Assembly: GCF_036320965.1 (NCBI RefSeq) | Contig: NC_092242.1 | Location: forward strand, 60,657,520-60,721,519 | Length of the DNA: 64,000 nucleotides | DNA from: Panulirus ornatus | Lineage: Eukaryota > Arthropoda > Malacostraca > Decapoda > Palinuridae | Reading direction: 5' to 3' | Shown here: in pieces, positions 12,089 to 22,945 of the stretch | How the letters are laid out: the number at the start of each line of letters is the position of its first letter | How positions within the stretch are numbered: the first letter of the stretch is position 1 | The notes under the pieces: generated by a model | Database searches by the model: none | What the model was told of the DNA's origin: nothing | What the model saw: the letters and a program-made list of their open reading frames with translations, nothing else | Program-made: the position numbers and the translations under genes

Positions 12089-13210
12089 TTAAATTTATTT
12101 ATTTTGCTTTGTCGCTGTCTCCCGTGTTTGCGATGTAGCGCAAGGAAACAGACGAAAGAAATGGCCCAACCCACCAACATACACATGCATATACATACAC
12201 GTCCACACACGCAAATATACATACCTCTCATATGTACACATATATATACACACACAGACATATACATATATACACATGTACATAATTCATACTGTCTGCC
12301 TTTATTCATTCCCATCATCACCTCGCCACACATGGAATAACATCCCCTCCCCCCTCATGTGTGCAATGTAGTGCTAGGAAAAGACAACAAAGGCCCCATT
12401 CGTTCACACTCAGTCTCTAGCTGTCATGTAATAATGCCCGAAACCACAGCTCCCTTTCCACATCCAGGCCCCACAGAACTTTCCATGGTTTAGAGTCTCT
12501 AGCTGTCATGCAATAATGCCCGAAACCACAGCTCCCTTTCCACATCCAGGCCCCACACAACTTTCCATGGTTTACCCCAGACGCTTCACATGCCCTGATT
12601 CAATCCACTGACAGCACGTCAACCCCGGTATACGACATCGATCCAATTCACTCTATTCCTTGCCCGCCTTTCAACCTCCTGCATGTTCAGGCCCCGATCA
12701 CTCAAAATCTTTTTCACTCCATCTTTCCACCTCCAATTTGGTCTCCCACTTCTCCTCCTTCCCTCCACCTCCGACACATATATCCTCTTAGTCAATCTTT
12801 CCTCACTCATTCTCTCCATGTGCCCAAACCATTTCAAAACACCCTCTTCTGCTCTCTCAACCACACTCTTTTTATTTCCACACACCTCTCTTACCCTTAC
12901 ATTACTTACTCGATCAAACCACCTCACACCACACATTGTCCTCAAACATCTCATTTCCAGCACATCCACCCTCCTGCGCACAACTCTATCCATAGCCCAC
13001 GCCTTGCAACCATACAACATTGTTGGAACCACTATTCCTTCAAACATACCCATTTTTGCTTTCCGAGATAATGTTCTCGACTTTCAAACATTCTTCAAGG
13101 CTCCCAGGATTTTCGCCCCCTCCCCCACCCTATGATTCACTTCCGCTTCCATGGTACCATCTGCTGCCAGATCCACTCCCAGATATCTAAAACACTTTAC
13201 TTCCTCCATA
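12089..13210 (-). mobile_element. RTE-1 copy, C-terminal half with long 3' UTR
   Basis: The coding part runs from MEEVKCFRYLGVDLAADG (13210) to VNWIDVVYRG and a stop near 12619. In between are LYGCKAWAMDRVVRRR, KWFGHMERMSEE and RPNWRWKDGV. The C-terminal frame is intact. The 3' UTR is the long form, about 500 bp, ending in the hairpin near 12110-12140. The 5' edge touches the poly(A) tail of the next copy upstream (13211). Confidence 0.85.
12413..12575. repeat. About 81-bp tandem duplication inside an RTE-1 3' UTR
   Basis: GTCTCTAGCTGTCATG...AATAATGCCCGAAACC and the following CTTTCCATGG segment occur twice in a row, near 12413 and 12495, almost identically. Other long-form UTRs have one copy. 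This is therefore a private duplication of this insertion. Confidence 0.8.
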
Positions 13211-15083
13211 TTTTTTTTTTTTTTTTTTTTTTTTATACTTTGTCGCTGTCTCCCGCGTTTGCGAGGTAGCGCAAGGAAACAGACGAAAGAAATGGCCCAA
13301 CCCCCCCCCATACACATGTACATACACACGTCCACACACGCAAATATACATACCTACACAGCTTTCCATGGTTTACCCCAGACGCTTCACATGCCTTGAT
13401 TCACTCCACTGACAGCACGTCAACCCCTGTATACCACATCGCTCCAATTCACTCTATTCCTTGCCCTCCTTACACCCTCCTGCATGTTCAGGCCCCGATC
13501 ACACAAAATCTTTTTCACTCCATCTTTCCACCTCCAATTTGGTCTCCCTCTTCTCCTCGTTCCCTCCACCTCCGACACATATATCCTCTTGGTCAATCTT
13601 TCCTCACTCATTCTCTCCATGTGACCAAACCATTTCAAAACACCCTCTTCTGCTCTCTCAACCACGCTCTTTTTATTTCCACACATCTCTCTTACCCTTA
13701 CGTTACTTACTCGATCAAACCACCTCACACCACACATTGTCCTCAAACATCTCATTTCCAGCACATCCATCCTCCTGCGCACAACTCTATCCATAGCCCA
13801 CGCCTCGCAACCATACAACATTGTTGGAACCACTATTCCTTCAAACATACCCATTTTTGCTTTCCGAGATACTGTTCTCGACTTCCACACATTTTTCAAG
13901 GCTCCCAAAATTTTCGCCCCCTCCCCCACCCTATGATCCACTTCCGCTTCCATGGTTCCATCCGCTGACAGATCCACTCCCAGATATCTAAAACACTTCA
14001 CTTCCTCCAGTTTTTCTCCATTCAAACTCACCTCCCAATTGACTTGACCCTCAACCCTACTGTACCTAATAACCTTGCTCTTATTCACATTTACTCTTAA
14101 CTTTCTTCTTCCACACACTTTACCAAACTCAGTCACCAGCTTCTGCAGTTTGTCACATGAATCAGCCACCAGCGCTGTATCATCAGCGAACAACAACTGA
14201 CTCACTTCCCAAGCTCTCTCATCCCCAACAGACTTCATACTTGCCCCTCTTTCCAGGACTCTTGCATTTACCTCCCTAACAACCCCATCCATAAACAAAT
14301 TAAACAACCATGGAGACATCACACACCCCTGCCGCAAACCTACATTCACTGAGAACCAATCACTTTCCTCTCTTCCTACACGTACACATGCCTTACATCC
14401 TCGATAAAAACTTTTCACTGCTTCTAACAACTTGCCTCCCACACCATATATTCATAATACCTTCCACAGAGCATCTCTATCAACTCTATCATATGCCTTC
14501 TCCAGATCCATAAATGCTACATACAAATCCATTTGCTTTTCTAAGTATTTCTCACATACATTCTTCAAAGCAAACACCTGATCCACACATCCTCTACCAC
14601 TTCTGAAACCGCACTGCTCTTCCCCAATCTGATGCTCTGTACATGCCTTCACCCTCTCAATCAATACCCTCCCATATAATTTACCAGGAATACTCAACAA
14701 ACTTATACCTCTGTAATTTGAGCACTCACTCTTATCCCCTTTGCCTTTGTACAATGGCACTATGCACGCATTCCGCCAATCCTCAGGCACCTCACCATGA
14801 GTCATACATACATTAAATAACCTTACCAACCAGTCAACAATACAGTCACCCCCTTTTTTAATAAATTCCACTGCAATACCATCCAAACCTGCTGCCTTGC
14901 CGGCTTTCATCTTCCGCAAAGCTTTTACTACCTCTTCTCTGTTTACCAAATCATTTTCCCTAACCCTCTCACTTTGCACACCACCTCGACCAAAACACCC
15001 TATATCTGCCACTCTGTCATCAGACACATTCAACAAACCTTCAAAATACTCATTCCATCTCCTTCTCACATCACCACTACTTG

Positions 15084-15084
<1 letters not shown>
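13211..15084 (-). mobile_element. RTE-1 young copy, RT plus C-terminal, short 3' UTR
   Basis: The minus strand carries ITSSGDVRRRW, then RT motifs NYRGISLLSIPGKL, QCGFRSGRG, VAFMDLEKAYDRV, GLRQGCVMSPWLFN and LLFADDTAL. FRYLGVDL and the C-terminal block KWFGHMERM...RPNWRWKDG follow, ending VVYRG. One nonsense change (AGA to TGA in the LRIYGVG motif, 14452-14454) splits the frame. The short 3' UTR ends in the hairpin and poly(A) at 13211-13234. The endonuclease is missing through 5' truncation. Confidence 0.92.

Positions 15085-15120
<36 letters not shown>
15085..15120. repeat. TA microsatellite between two RTE-1 copies
   Basis: About 18 TA units separate the 5' edge of the copy at 13211-15084 from the poly(A) (plus-strand T run) of the copy starting at 15121. 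Confidence 0.95.
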
Positions 15121-15138
<18 letters not shown>

Positions 15139-17039
15139 TTTATACTTTGTCGCTGTCTCCCGCGTTTGCGAGGTAGCGCAAGGAAACAGACGAAAGAAAT
15201 GGCCCAACCCCCCCCCCCATACACATGTACATACACACGTCCACACACGCAAATATACATACCTACACAGCTTTCCATGGTTTACCCCAGACGCTTCACA
15301 TGCCTTGATTCAATCCACTGACAGCACGTCAACCCCTGTATACCACATGACTCCAATTCACTCTATTCCTTGCCCTCCTTTCACCCTCCTGCATGTTCAG
15401 GCCCCGATCACACAAAATCTTTTCACTCCATCTTTCCACCTCCAATTTGGTCTCCCTCTTCTCCTCGTTCCCTCCACCTCCGACACATATATCCTCTTGG
15501 TCAATCTCTCCTCACTCATTCTCTCCATGTGCCCAAACCATTTCAGAACACCCTCTTCTGCTCTCTCAACCACGCTCTTTTTATTTCCACACATCTCTCT
15601 TACCCTTACGTTACTTACTCGATCAAACCACCTCACACCACACATTGTCCTCAAACATCTCATTTCCAGCACATCCATCCTCCTGCGCACATCTCTATCC
15701 ATAGCCCACGCCTCGCAACCATACAACATTGTTGGAACCACTATTCCCTCAAACATACCCATTTTCGCTTTCCGAGATAATGTTCTCGACTTCCACACAT
15801 TTTTCAAGGCTCCCAAAATTTTCGCCCCCTCCCCCACCCTATGATCCACTTCCGCTTCCATGGTTCCATCCGCTGACAGATCCACTCCCAGATATCTAAA
15901 ACACTTCACTTCCTCCAGTTTTTCTCCATTCAAACTCACCTCCCAATTGACTTGACCCTCACCCCTACTGTACCTAATAACCTTGCTCTTATTCACATTT
16001 ACTCTCAACTTTCTTCTTCCACACACTTTACCAAACTCAGTCACCAGCTTCTGCAGTTTCTCACATGAATCAGCCACCAGCGCTGTATCATCAGCGAACA
16101 ACAACTGACTCACTTCCCAAGCTCTCTCATCCCCAACAGACTTCATACTTGCCCCTCTTTCCAGGACTCTTGCATTTACCTCCCTAACAACCCCATCCAT
16201 AAACAAATTAAACAACCATGGAGACATCACACACCCCTGCCGCAAACCTACATTCACTGAGAACCAATCACTTTCCTCTCTTCCTACACGTACACATGCC
16301 TTACATCCTCGATAAAAACTTTTCACTGCTTCTAACAACTTGCCTCCCACACCATATATTCTTAATACCTTCCACAGAGCATCTCTATCAACTCTATCAT
16401 ATGCCTTCTCCAGATCCATAAATGCTACATACAAATCCATTTGCTTTTCTAAGTATTTCTCACATACATTCTTCAAAGCAAACACCTGGTCCACACATCC
16501 TCTACCACTTCTGAAACCGCACTGCTCTTCCCCAATCTGATGCTCTGTACATGCCTTCACCCTCTCGATCAATACCCTCCCATACAATTTACCAGGAATA
16601 CTCAACAAACTTATACCTCTGTAATTTGAGCACTCACTCTTATCCCCTTTGCCTTTGTACAATGGCACTATGCACGCATTCCGCCAATCCTCAGGCACCT
16701 CACCATGAGTCATACATACATTAAATAACCTTACCAACCAGTCAACAATACAGTCACCCCCTTTTTTTATAAATTCCACTGCAATACCATCCAAACCTGC
16801 TGCCTTGCCGGCTTTCATCTTCCGCAAAGCTTTCACTACCTCTTCTCTGTTTACCAAATCATTTTCCCTAACCCTCTCACTTTGCACACCACCTTGACCA
16901 AAACACCCTATATCTGCCACTCTGTCATCAGACACATTCAACAAACCTTCAAAATACTCATTCCATCTCCTTCTCACATCACCGCTACTTGTTATCACCT
17001 CCCCATTTGCGCCCTTCACTGAAGTTCCCATTTGCTCCC
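15121..17039 (-). mobile_element. RTE-1 young copy with near-complete RT frame
   Basis: This is nearly identical to the copy at 13211-15084. It is head-to-tail with it and extends slightly further 5', to REQMGTSVKGANGE. Poly(A) is at 15121-15140 (as T on plus), the hairpin at 15151-15178, and the short 3' UTR form is present. The 5' edge at about 17035 runs into TA repeats. High similarity to its neighbours indicates recent activity. Confidence 0.93.
15397..17031 (-). CDS. RTE-1 reverse transcriptase, 544 codons, C-terminal frameshift
   Basis: This is the longest retrotransposon frame in the window. RT blocks in order from the N-terminus are AAGLDGIAVEFIKKGGD (about residue 75-91), NYRGISLL (about 137), QCGFRSGRGCVDQV (about 170), AFMDLEKAYDRVDRDAL (about 205), VGLRQGCVMSPWLFNLFMD (about 260) and the catalytic FADDTALVAD (about 315). 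FRYLGVDL follows. After RT come LYGCEAWAMDR and KWFGHMERM. One T is missing in a T-run near 15420, which turns KDGVKKILCDRG into KDGVKRFCVIGA and a stop. The protein would copy element RNA at a nicked target. No endonuclease is encoded in this truncated copy. Confidence 0.9.
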   Translation of the reverse strand: MGTSVKGANGEVITSSGDVRRRWNEYFEGLLNVSDDRVADIGCFGQGGVQSERVRENDLVNREEVVKALRKMKAGKAAGLDGIAVEFIKKGGDCIVDWLVRLFNVCMTHGEVPEDWRNACIVPLYKGKGDKSECSNYRGISLLSIPGKLYGRVLIERVKACTEHQIGEEQCGFRSGRGCVDQVFALKNVCEKYLEKQMDLYVAFMDLEKAYDRVDRDALWKVLRIYGVGGKLLEAVKSFYRGCKACVRVGREESDWFSVNVGLRQGCVMSPWLFNLFMDGVVREVNARVLERGASMKSVGDERAWEVSQLLFADDTALVADSCEKLQKLVTEFGKVCGRRKLRVNVNKSKVIRYSRGEGQVNWEVSLNGEKLEEVKCFRYLGVDLSADGTMEAEVDHRVGEGAKILGALKNVWKSRTLSRKAKMGMFEGIVVPTMLYGCEAWAMDRDVRRRMDVLEMRCLRTMCGVRWFDRVSNVRVREMCGNKKSVVERAEEGVLKWFGHMERMSEERLTKRIYVSEVEGTRRRGRPNWRWKDGVKRFCVIGA

Positions 17040-17185
17040 TATATATATATATATATATTTTTTTTTTTTTTAACTATTCGCCATTTCCCGCGTTAGCGAG
17101 GTAGCGTTAAGAACAGAGAGCTGGGCCATTGAGGGAATATCCTCACCTGGCCCCCTTCTCTGTTCCTTCTTTTGGAAAATTAATA
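17040..17185 (-). mobile_element. HP-SINE, second copy
   Basis: This is the reverse complement of the 11916-12067 element. Its hairpin arms are CGCT/GGCG and CTCGC/GCGGG with loop TAAC. The body includes GGTGAGGATATTCCCTC and GAAGGAACAGAG, with poly(A) and TA repeats at the 17041-17071 side. It sits between two RTE-1 copies in the same orientation. Confidence 0.75.
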
Positions 17186-17204
17186 TATATACATATATTT
17201 TTTT

Positions 17205-18281
17205 CTTTTTTTTTTGCTCTGTCGCTGTCTCCTGCGTTTGCGAGGTAGCGAAAGGAAACAGACGAAAGAAATGGCCCAACCCACCCCCATACACATGTAT
17301 ATACATACGTCCACACACGCAAATATACATACCTACACAGCTTTCCATGGTTTACCCCAGACGCTTCACATGCCTTGATTCAATCCACTGACAGCACGTC
17401 AACCCCGGTATACCACATCGCTCCAATTCACTCTATTCCTTGCCCTCCTTTCACCCTCCTGCATGTTCAGGCCCCGATCACTCAAAATCTTTTTCACTCC
17501 ATCTTTCCACCTCCAATTTGGTCTCCCTCTTCTCCTCGTTCCCTCCACCTCCGACACATATATCCTCTTGGTCAATCTTTCCTCACTCATTCTCTCCATG
17601 TGCCCAAACCATTTCAAAACACCCTCTTCTGCTCTCTCAACCACGCTCTTTTTATTTCCACAATCTCTCTTACCCTTACGTTACTCGATCAAACCACCTC
17701 ACACCACACATTGTCCTCAAACATCTCATTTCCAGCACATCCATCCTCCTGCGCACCACTCTATCCATAGCCCACGCCTCGCAACCATACAACATTGTTG
17801 GAACCACTATTCCTTCAAACATACCCATTTTTGCTTTCCGAGGTAATGTTCTCGACTTCCACACATTCTTCAAGGCTCCCAGAATTTTCGCCCCCTCCCG
17901 CACCCTATGATCCACTTCCGCTTCCATGGTTCCATCCGCTGCCAGATCCACTCCCAGATATCTAAAACACTTCACTTCCTCCAGTTTTTCTCCAATCAAA
18001 CTCACCTCCCAATTGACTTGACCCTCAACCCTACTGTACCTAATAACCTTGCTCTTATTCACATTTACTCTTAACTTTCTTCTTTCACACACTTTACCAA
18101 ACTCAGTCACCAGCTTCTGCAGTTTCTCACATGAATCAGCCACCAGCGCTGTATCATCAGCGAACAACAACTGACTCACTTCCCAAGCTCTCTCATCCCC
18201 AGCAGACTTCATACTCGCCCCTCTTTCCAAAACTCTTGCATTCACCTCCCTAACAACCCCATCCATAAACAAATTAAACAA

Positions 18282-18284
<3 letters not shown>
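17205..18284 (-). mobile_element. RTE-1 young copy, truncated at FNLFMDG
   Basis: The copy begins inside the RT at LFNLFMDGVVREVNARVLE (18284) and retains LLFADDTALVAD, FRYLGVDLAADG and the C-terminal block. It has the short 3' UTR and hairpin. A small deletion near 17662-17690 removes part of REMCGNKKS/RVSNV and shifts frame. The 5' edge runs straight into a TA microsatellite. Confidence 0.9.

Positions 18285-18332
<48 letters not shown>
18284..18332. repeat. TA microsatellite
   Basis: About 24 TA units lie between the minus-strand young copy and the plus-strand old copy. Confidence 0.95.
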
Positions 18333-18334
<2 letters not shown>

Positions 18335-18336
<2 letters not shown>

Positions 18337-19612
18337 TGGGTCAGGGTGGTATGTGAAAGGATAGAGAGCCATGGAGAGTGGTTTGGTGAAGAGAGAAGAG
18401 GTGATCAAAGCCATACATAACATAAAATGTAGCAAGATGGCTGGAGTGGATGGCATTGCTGTTGAACTTATCAAGAAAGTGGGTGACTTTGTTGTTGATT
18501 GGTCGGTTAGAATTTTCAATGTGTGTAAAGATCATGGTGAGGTGCCTGAGGATTGGCCACTATATAGGGTAGGGGGGGGGGGATAAAGCTGAATTTAAGT
18601 TTGTTGAGTGTAACTGATAAGTTGTATGGGAGGGAAGTGATATAGTGAATGCATGTAAAGAGTACTGGATTGGGGAGGAAAATTGTGGTTTCAGAAAAGG
18701 TAGAGGATGTGTGGATCAGGTGTTTCCTTTGAAGAATATGATAAGGTTGATAGTGATGCCTTGTGGAAGGTTTTAAGAATATAAAATGAGGGAGGAAAGC
18801 TGCTAGAAGCAATAAGAAGTTGATTCCAAGTGAAGGCTGATCTGTGGCAGGGATGTGTAAAGTCACTATGGTTATCAATTTGTTTATGGATGGGGTGGCG
18901 AGGGAAGCAAATGCAAGATTCCTGGAGAGAAGGGCAAGTTTGTAGTCAGTAGGGGATAAGAGGGCCTGGAAGTGAGTCAGTTGTTTGCTGCTGATACAAC
19001 ATTGATGGGAGACTCAAGTGTGAAAGTGCAGAAGGTGAATTAGTATGGAAGGGTGAGAAAAGAAAAAGTTAAAAGTAAGTGTGAATAAAAGCATGGTTAT
19101 TAAGCTTAGAAGAGTTGAGGAACAAGTTAGTTCAGGTGTGAGTTTGAGGGGAAAGAATTGGAGGACGTGAAGGGTTTTAGATACCTGGGAGTGGACATGG
19201 CACCAAATAGAACTATGGAAGCAGAAGTGAGTCATGCGGTGGGTGATGGTTAGAGGTTCTGACAGCAGTGAAGAATGTGTGGAAATAGACATTGTTAACT
19301 GGGAGGGCAAAAAATGGGTATGTTTTAAGGTATAGTAGTCCCAAAATTATCATATGAATGCAAGGCATGGGCTACAGTTAAGATTGTGCAAAGGAGGGTG
19401 GGTATATTGCAAATGAAATGTCTGAGGACAATATCTAGTGTGACATGGTTTGAGCGTGTAAGTAATGAAAGGGTAAGAGAAGTGTGATAATACAGAGGGT
19501 GTGGTTGGGAAAGCTAAAGAGAGTATGCTGAAATGGTTTGGACACATGGAGAAAATTAGTGAAAAAAGGTTGACGAAGAGGATATATGGGTCAGAAATAC
19601 CATATACCTGAC
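18335..19612 (+). mobile_element. RTE-1 old copy, RT to C-terminal, forward
   Basis: Forward reading gives VKREEVIKAIHNIKCSKMAG and DGIAVELIKKVGDFVVDW near 18385-18500, then GEENCGFRKGRGCVDQV near 18680 and LFMDGVAREANARFLERR near 18890. The FADD region is decayed near 18975. FRYLGVDMAPNRTMEAEV is near 19175, and MLKWFGHMEKIS-like sequence near 19530. It is inactivated by many frame breaks. It stops about 230 bp from host exon 19843-20036. Confidence 0.8.
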
Positions 19613-19842
19613 TGACTGCAAGACAATGAGGGAATGTCCATGTAGGGGCCATCAGTAATCATCTGTATTGCTTAAGCAAGGGTGAACTGGAATCCACATA
19701 TTCTTTATGACATTCTTTGCCAACCCTGAATGAATATACTTTGGTTCTTGCCTAAACAACAGCCTAAATGCCCCTGATAATGTAGATCCAAGGGCAACAC
19801 TTGGTCTGTACAACCAACAAAAACAAAAAGACCATAAAATAC

Positions 19843-20036
19843 CTGTGGTCGTGGGGGGTCCTTTAAGCATACTCATAACACTTTTGCCATGAAAACCAGC
19901 CCCTCTTAGGAGTAAAGCTTTTGTACGAGAGTGTCGCCAAGTGATTACAGGAAAGCGGTTGTGTCGGTAACAACGGAAAAGGCGGTGAAGGCTGTCATCA
20001 CCAGTACTGGACGGCACAGAAAGTAAGGCCGGGTAA
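19843..20036 (-). CDS. Sbf: SBF/MTMR5-13 exon, start of myotubularin-like domain
   Basis: This exon contains SYPALLSVPSS, then FRCYRHNRFPVITWRHSR and ALLLRGAGFHGKSV. It matches the family pattern (CR)SYPGLL..VP, CYRxNRFPV.CWR and LLLRSGGFHGKGVV, the start of the myotubularin-like pseudophosphatase fold. The acceptor TTCTTTTCTTGCAG ends at 20037 and the donor GTATTT begins at 19842. It enters in phase 2, completing a serine codon with exon 21493-21247, and leaves in phase 1. The intron to the next exon is about 9.6 kb and holds the young RTE-1 pile. Confidence 0.95.
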
Positions 20037-21246
20037 CTGCAAGAAAAGAAAAATTTTTGGTAAATGATTCTTAAAACTCGAGGAAATTTGTACAATGATT
20101 CCTTTTAATATTAATAAGCATATCTTGACATAGCACTTTTTATAGCCATGAATATCAAGGTGAAAGAGAAGTGTAGAAACTAAAAAGAATATTGGGTATG
20201 TGGGGGGGGGGGGGATTTTTAGAAGAATGAAGAGTGGATAAAATTAGGAAAGAGCCTCTGTTACACTAAAAAAGCAACTAGGAAAAGTGTAATGTGGAAG
20301 GTGTAACTTTATATTATGAAAGGTTAAAAGATATACAAGTATAACAACATTGCAATTTCCTGATAAAGAGTACAATTGAGTGAATATGATGAAAACTTCT
20401 TATCCTATCCTATGGTCATCAACTCTACTCTCATTTAAGTAAAGTCGCTTAAGTCCATATTGTACAGGTATGCACCTAATGTTGTAAATAATTTTGCAAA
20501 AGTAGGGTTCCTAGCCACCACTTCAGCAGGCAGGTAAAAGGCTGGGATTATTTCTCTACAGTAGCTTTCTATTCTTTAACCTTATGATATCCCACTACCT
20601 TAGGAATATAAGAATATTAATTATATTAATCTAATAATCCTGAAATGGGTAAACAAGGCCTTTTAAGAAGTCAATCATGTACTTTAAAGTAAATGCAGCT
20701 CAAAAGGGAGTGTATAATGATGATGATCATGCAAAGTAAATGCAACTCAAAAGGGAATGTAGAATAATGACAGAAAATTTTGCCACGATACAAATAAGTC
20801 ATTACTTCAGGAAGGTGGTGCAGAGGACAAATCCATTTCATTTGTAAATCAATGCGAGAATTGACATACAAATGCATTTATTTTTCCTTTCCTAGAACTG
20901 AGAGGGTTAAAATAATTGTAAAAATATAGTATATCATCACCTTTATTATGTTTAGTGCATACAAGACAGCTCAAGGGGAAAGGCAGGGGGGGCAATACTG
21001 CAAACAATACAGCTCAAGGGAGAGAATGCCCTGTCATTCCCCCTTAGATATTTTCAGTCACTATAAGTCCCTTAATATCATCATTATCTATCTTTTTTAT
21101 CTATATCTCTGATGTCTGTTCCTTTAAGGAACTCCCTCAAGGGGGTTGCCACGGCAAAAGAGTCTTCATAACTGGTGAACTCCAATACTGCTTTATCCCT
21201 CATCATAATTCTTATAACAACGTATGAATCAAACTTGAATACTCAC
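20037..21246. other. Intron with RTE-2 tail fragment and G run
   Basis: This is a 1.2-kb intron. A run of 13 G lies at 20202-20214. An imperfect direct repeat of the GTAAATGCAGCTCAAAAGGG type recurs within 20685-20760. A 3'-end-only RTE-2 scrap (minus) lies at about 21090-21175, with CTCTGATGTCTGTTCC and GGAACTCCCTCAAGGGGG. Confidence 0.65.
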
Positions 21247-21493
21247 CTTCTGCATATGTGATAATTAATATTACAGGATGTAACTCGGAACTCTGACTTG
21301 GTTCTTGGTGGGACACTGGTAGCATTACTTCCAAGACTACCAAGGCCAAGTCGCACATAGTCCTTATGGTAACTGCGTTCAGACAGTTTTTCAAGAGTTT
21401 TATTATCAACTTCACGGACCCCTACCAAGCCTGACACGGACAGCTGCCCAGTTGATCCATTACTCAAGCCAGATGCCTCCAGTTCATCTACAA
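21247..21493 (-). CDS. Sbf: SBF/MTMR5-13 exon, linker before myotubularin-like domain
   Basis: The exon begins VDELEASGLSNGS and continues to LEKLSERSYHKDYVRLGLGS and FRVTSCNINYHICR. The block with a charged residue-rich helix followed by DY.RLGLG and the NxxYxxCR signature is the entry of the myotubularin homology region. The acceptor is CTCTTTCTCTACAG and the donor GTGAGT. It enters in phase 1 and ends in phase 2, both consistent with its neighbours. The segment before LEKL is less conserved and species-specific. Confidence 0.95.
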
Positions 21494-22205
21494 CTGTAGA
21501 GAAAGAGAGGATATCAATGAAATATATGCATATATTCATGTAAACCACATTAATTTGAACATTATATATGAAAATAAACATTCCCCTACAATACTTAACC
21601 TCACATTATAAACTCCATTTCATGTAAAACAAATATCAAGACATTCCATTTTCAAAACCTCAGTTATATCTAATGTGCAAATAAAATTTTCTTCAAATTT
21701 TTACTCTTTCTATAAAATTAAATTATCAAACTGTCTGTGAGATTAAATGATTCCAATAAATGTGTGCCACATACTTTTAACTAATCAGTGCATCCCTCAA
21801 CCCAGAAAACCAGAAAATAAAAAACAAATTACTTACACATTTCCAAATAAATTCCAATGGAATAGAGAATTATTCTTTTAATTCAAAGTTATCTAATCTT
21901 ACAAATATTCATAAACGATCTATCTACACCTATATGTATCTATCAAACTATTCATCTATAACCAATTAATTGATTTTCAATTATACAACAACCCCTTTTA
22001 TGGGGCTCCTGCAGCTTCTAGGGAATGCAACAATAAGTAGTGGGGAAATGATGGCCTCCATTAGAGTGAAAAGTCCTGAAAAAGACCATTCTCCTTTTGG
22101 TCCAATGACGATGAAACAACTTTGCCAAAGGTGACTTTCCATTTGTGTTGTAACAACAAGGAGGCAGAGTCTAGAAACACAGTAACACTTAGCCTCACAT
22201 TTTAA
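21494..22205. other. Intron DNA, nothing recognised
   Basis: AT-rich sequence just upstream of the exon, without a convincing frame or repeat family. From about 21990 it may already belong to an eroded Jockey copy. Confidence 0.4.
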
Positions 22206-22209
22206 ACAC

Positions 22210-22945
22210 TACAAATCTAAAGTAGAGTTCCCCAAGGAGCAGCTCTTTCTCCAGCACTCTTCAATCTCTTCTTAAATGACATCACATTACCTCTGGCAAA
22301 CCTCAAAATGAAGACCATTTTGTGAGTAGGTGACTTCACAATCATGTCACAACATCCTACCACCACAGCAGGAACATCAAACATGCAGCACTACATTACA
22401 CAGTTGGAATAATGGCTCACACAGAGCACACCATCTCATCTCCACAAAAGTCTTTATTAACTTGCTTAACCCTAGACATACATGAAACCAACTTGCACCC
22501 TCCAGTCACCTTGAAGGGAAAGTCGCTCTCACTGAACAAAACAAAAACCTTCCTGGGCATCACATACAACATATACATAACATTCATTCCCCATAGTAAT
22601 GATAAATAAACAGAGTAACACATAAATCAAATGCCCTCATAAAACAAATTAGCACCATACTTGGACAGGGTAAAGAATCCTTCAACATCTTAAACAAACA
22701 ATTCATCTGCTCCACTTTAAGCTATGCCTCACCTGCCTGGCTTTGAACCCACTTAAAAGTAAATATAACAAAGCTGCAAACCACAAAATATCACACGATG
22801 GCTAAAAACCACAAACACTCAACACCTTCACAATGAAACACAGATACTCCCAGTACAGACCCACCTCAATATATTTGGCACCCACTTCTATGCAACAGCA
22901 CTTGACCTCAGTCATCCAAATCGGTCTATTACAAACCCCAACCCT
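22210..22945 (+). mobile_element. Jockey-like LINE, decayed RT/C-terminal fragment
   Basis: Forward reading gives the RT motif VPQGAALSPALFNLFLNDITL near 22228, the eroded site VGDFTI where YADDFTI is expected near 22325, then HYITQLE.WLT and FLGITYNIYITFIPH near 22550. SYASPAW-like sequence is near 22725. This is the Jockey layout. The copy is cut at 22945 by the tail of RTE-2. Confidence 0.7.

Noticed and set aside
11983..12333. Minus-strand 116-codon frame with Met/Cys/Tyr-rich repeats and poly-Phe
   Set aside because: It is a translation of TATG-rich UTR and a poly(A)/T run, not protein coding.
14897..15844. 315-codon plus-strand open frame rich in Ser, Pro, His and Thr
   Set aside because: It is the antisense shadow of RTE-1 coding sequence, and the same peptide style recurs opposite every young copy. 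The minus strand carries the RT motifs.
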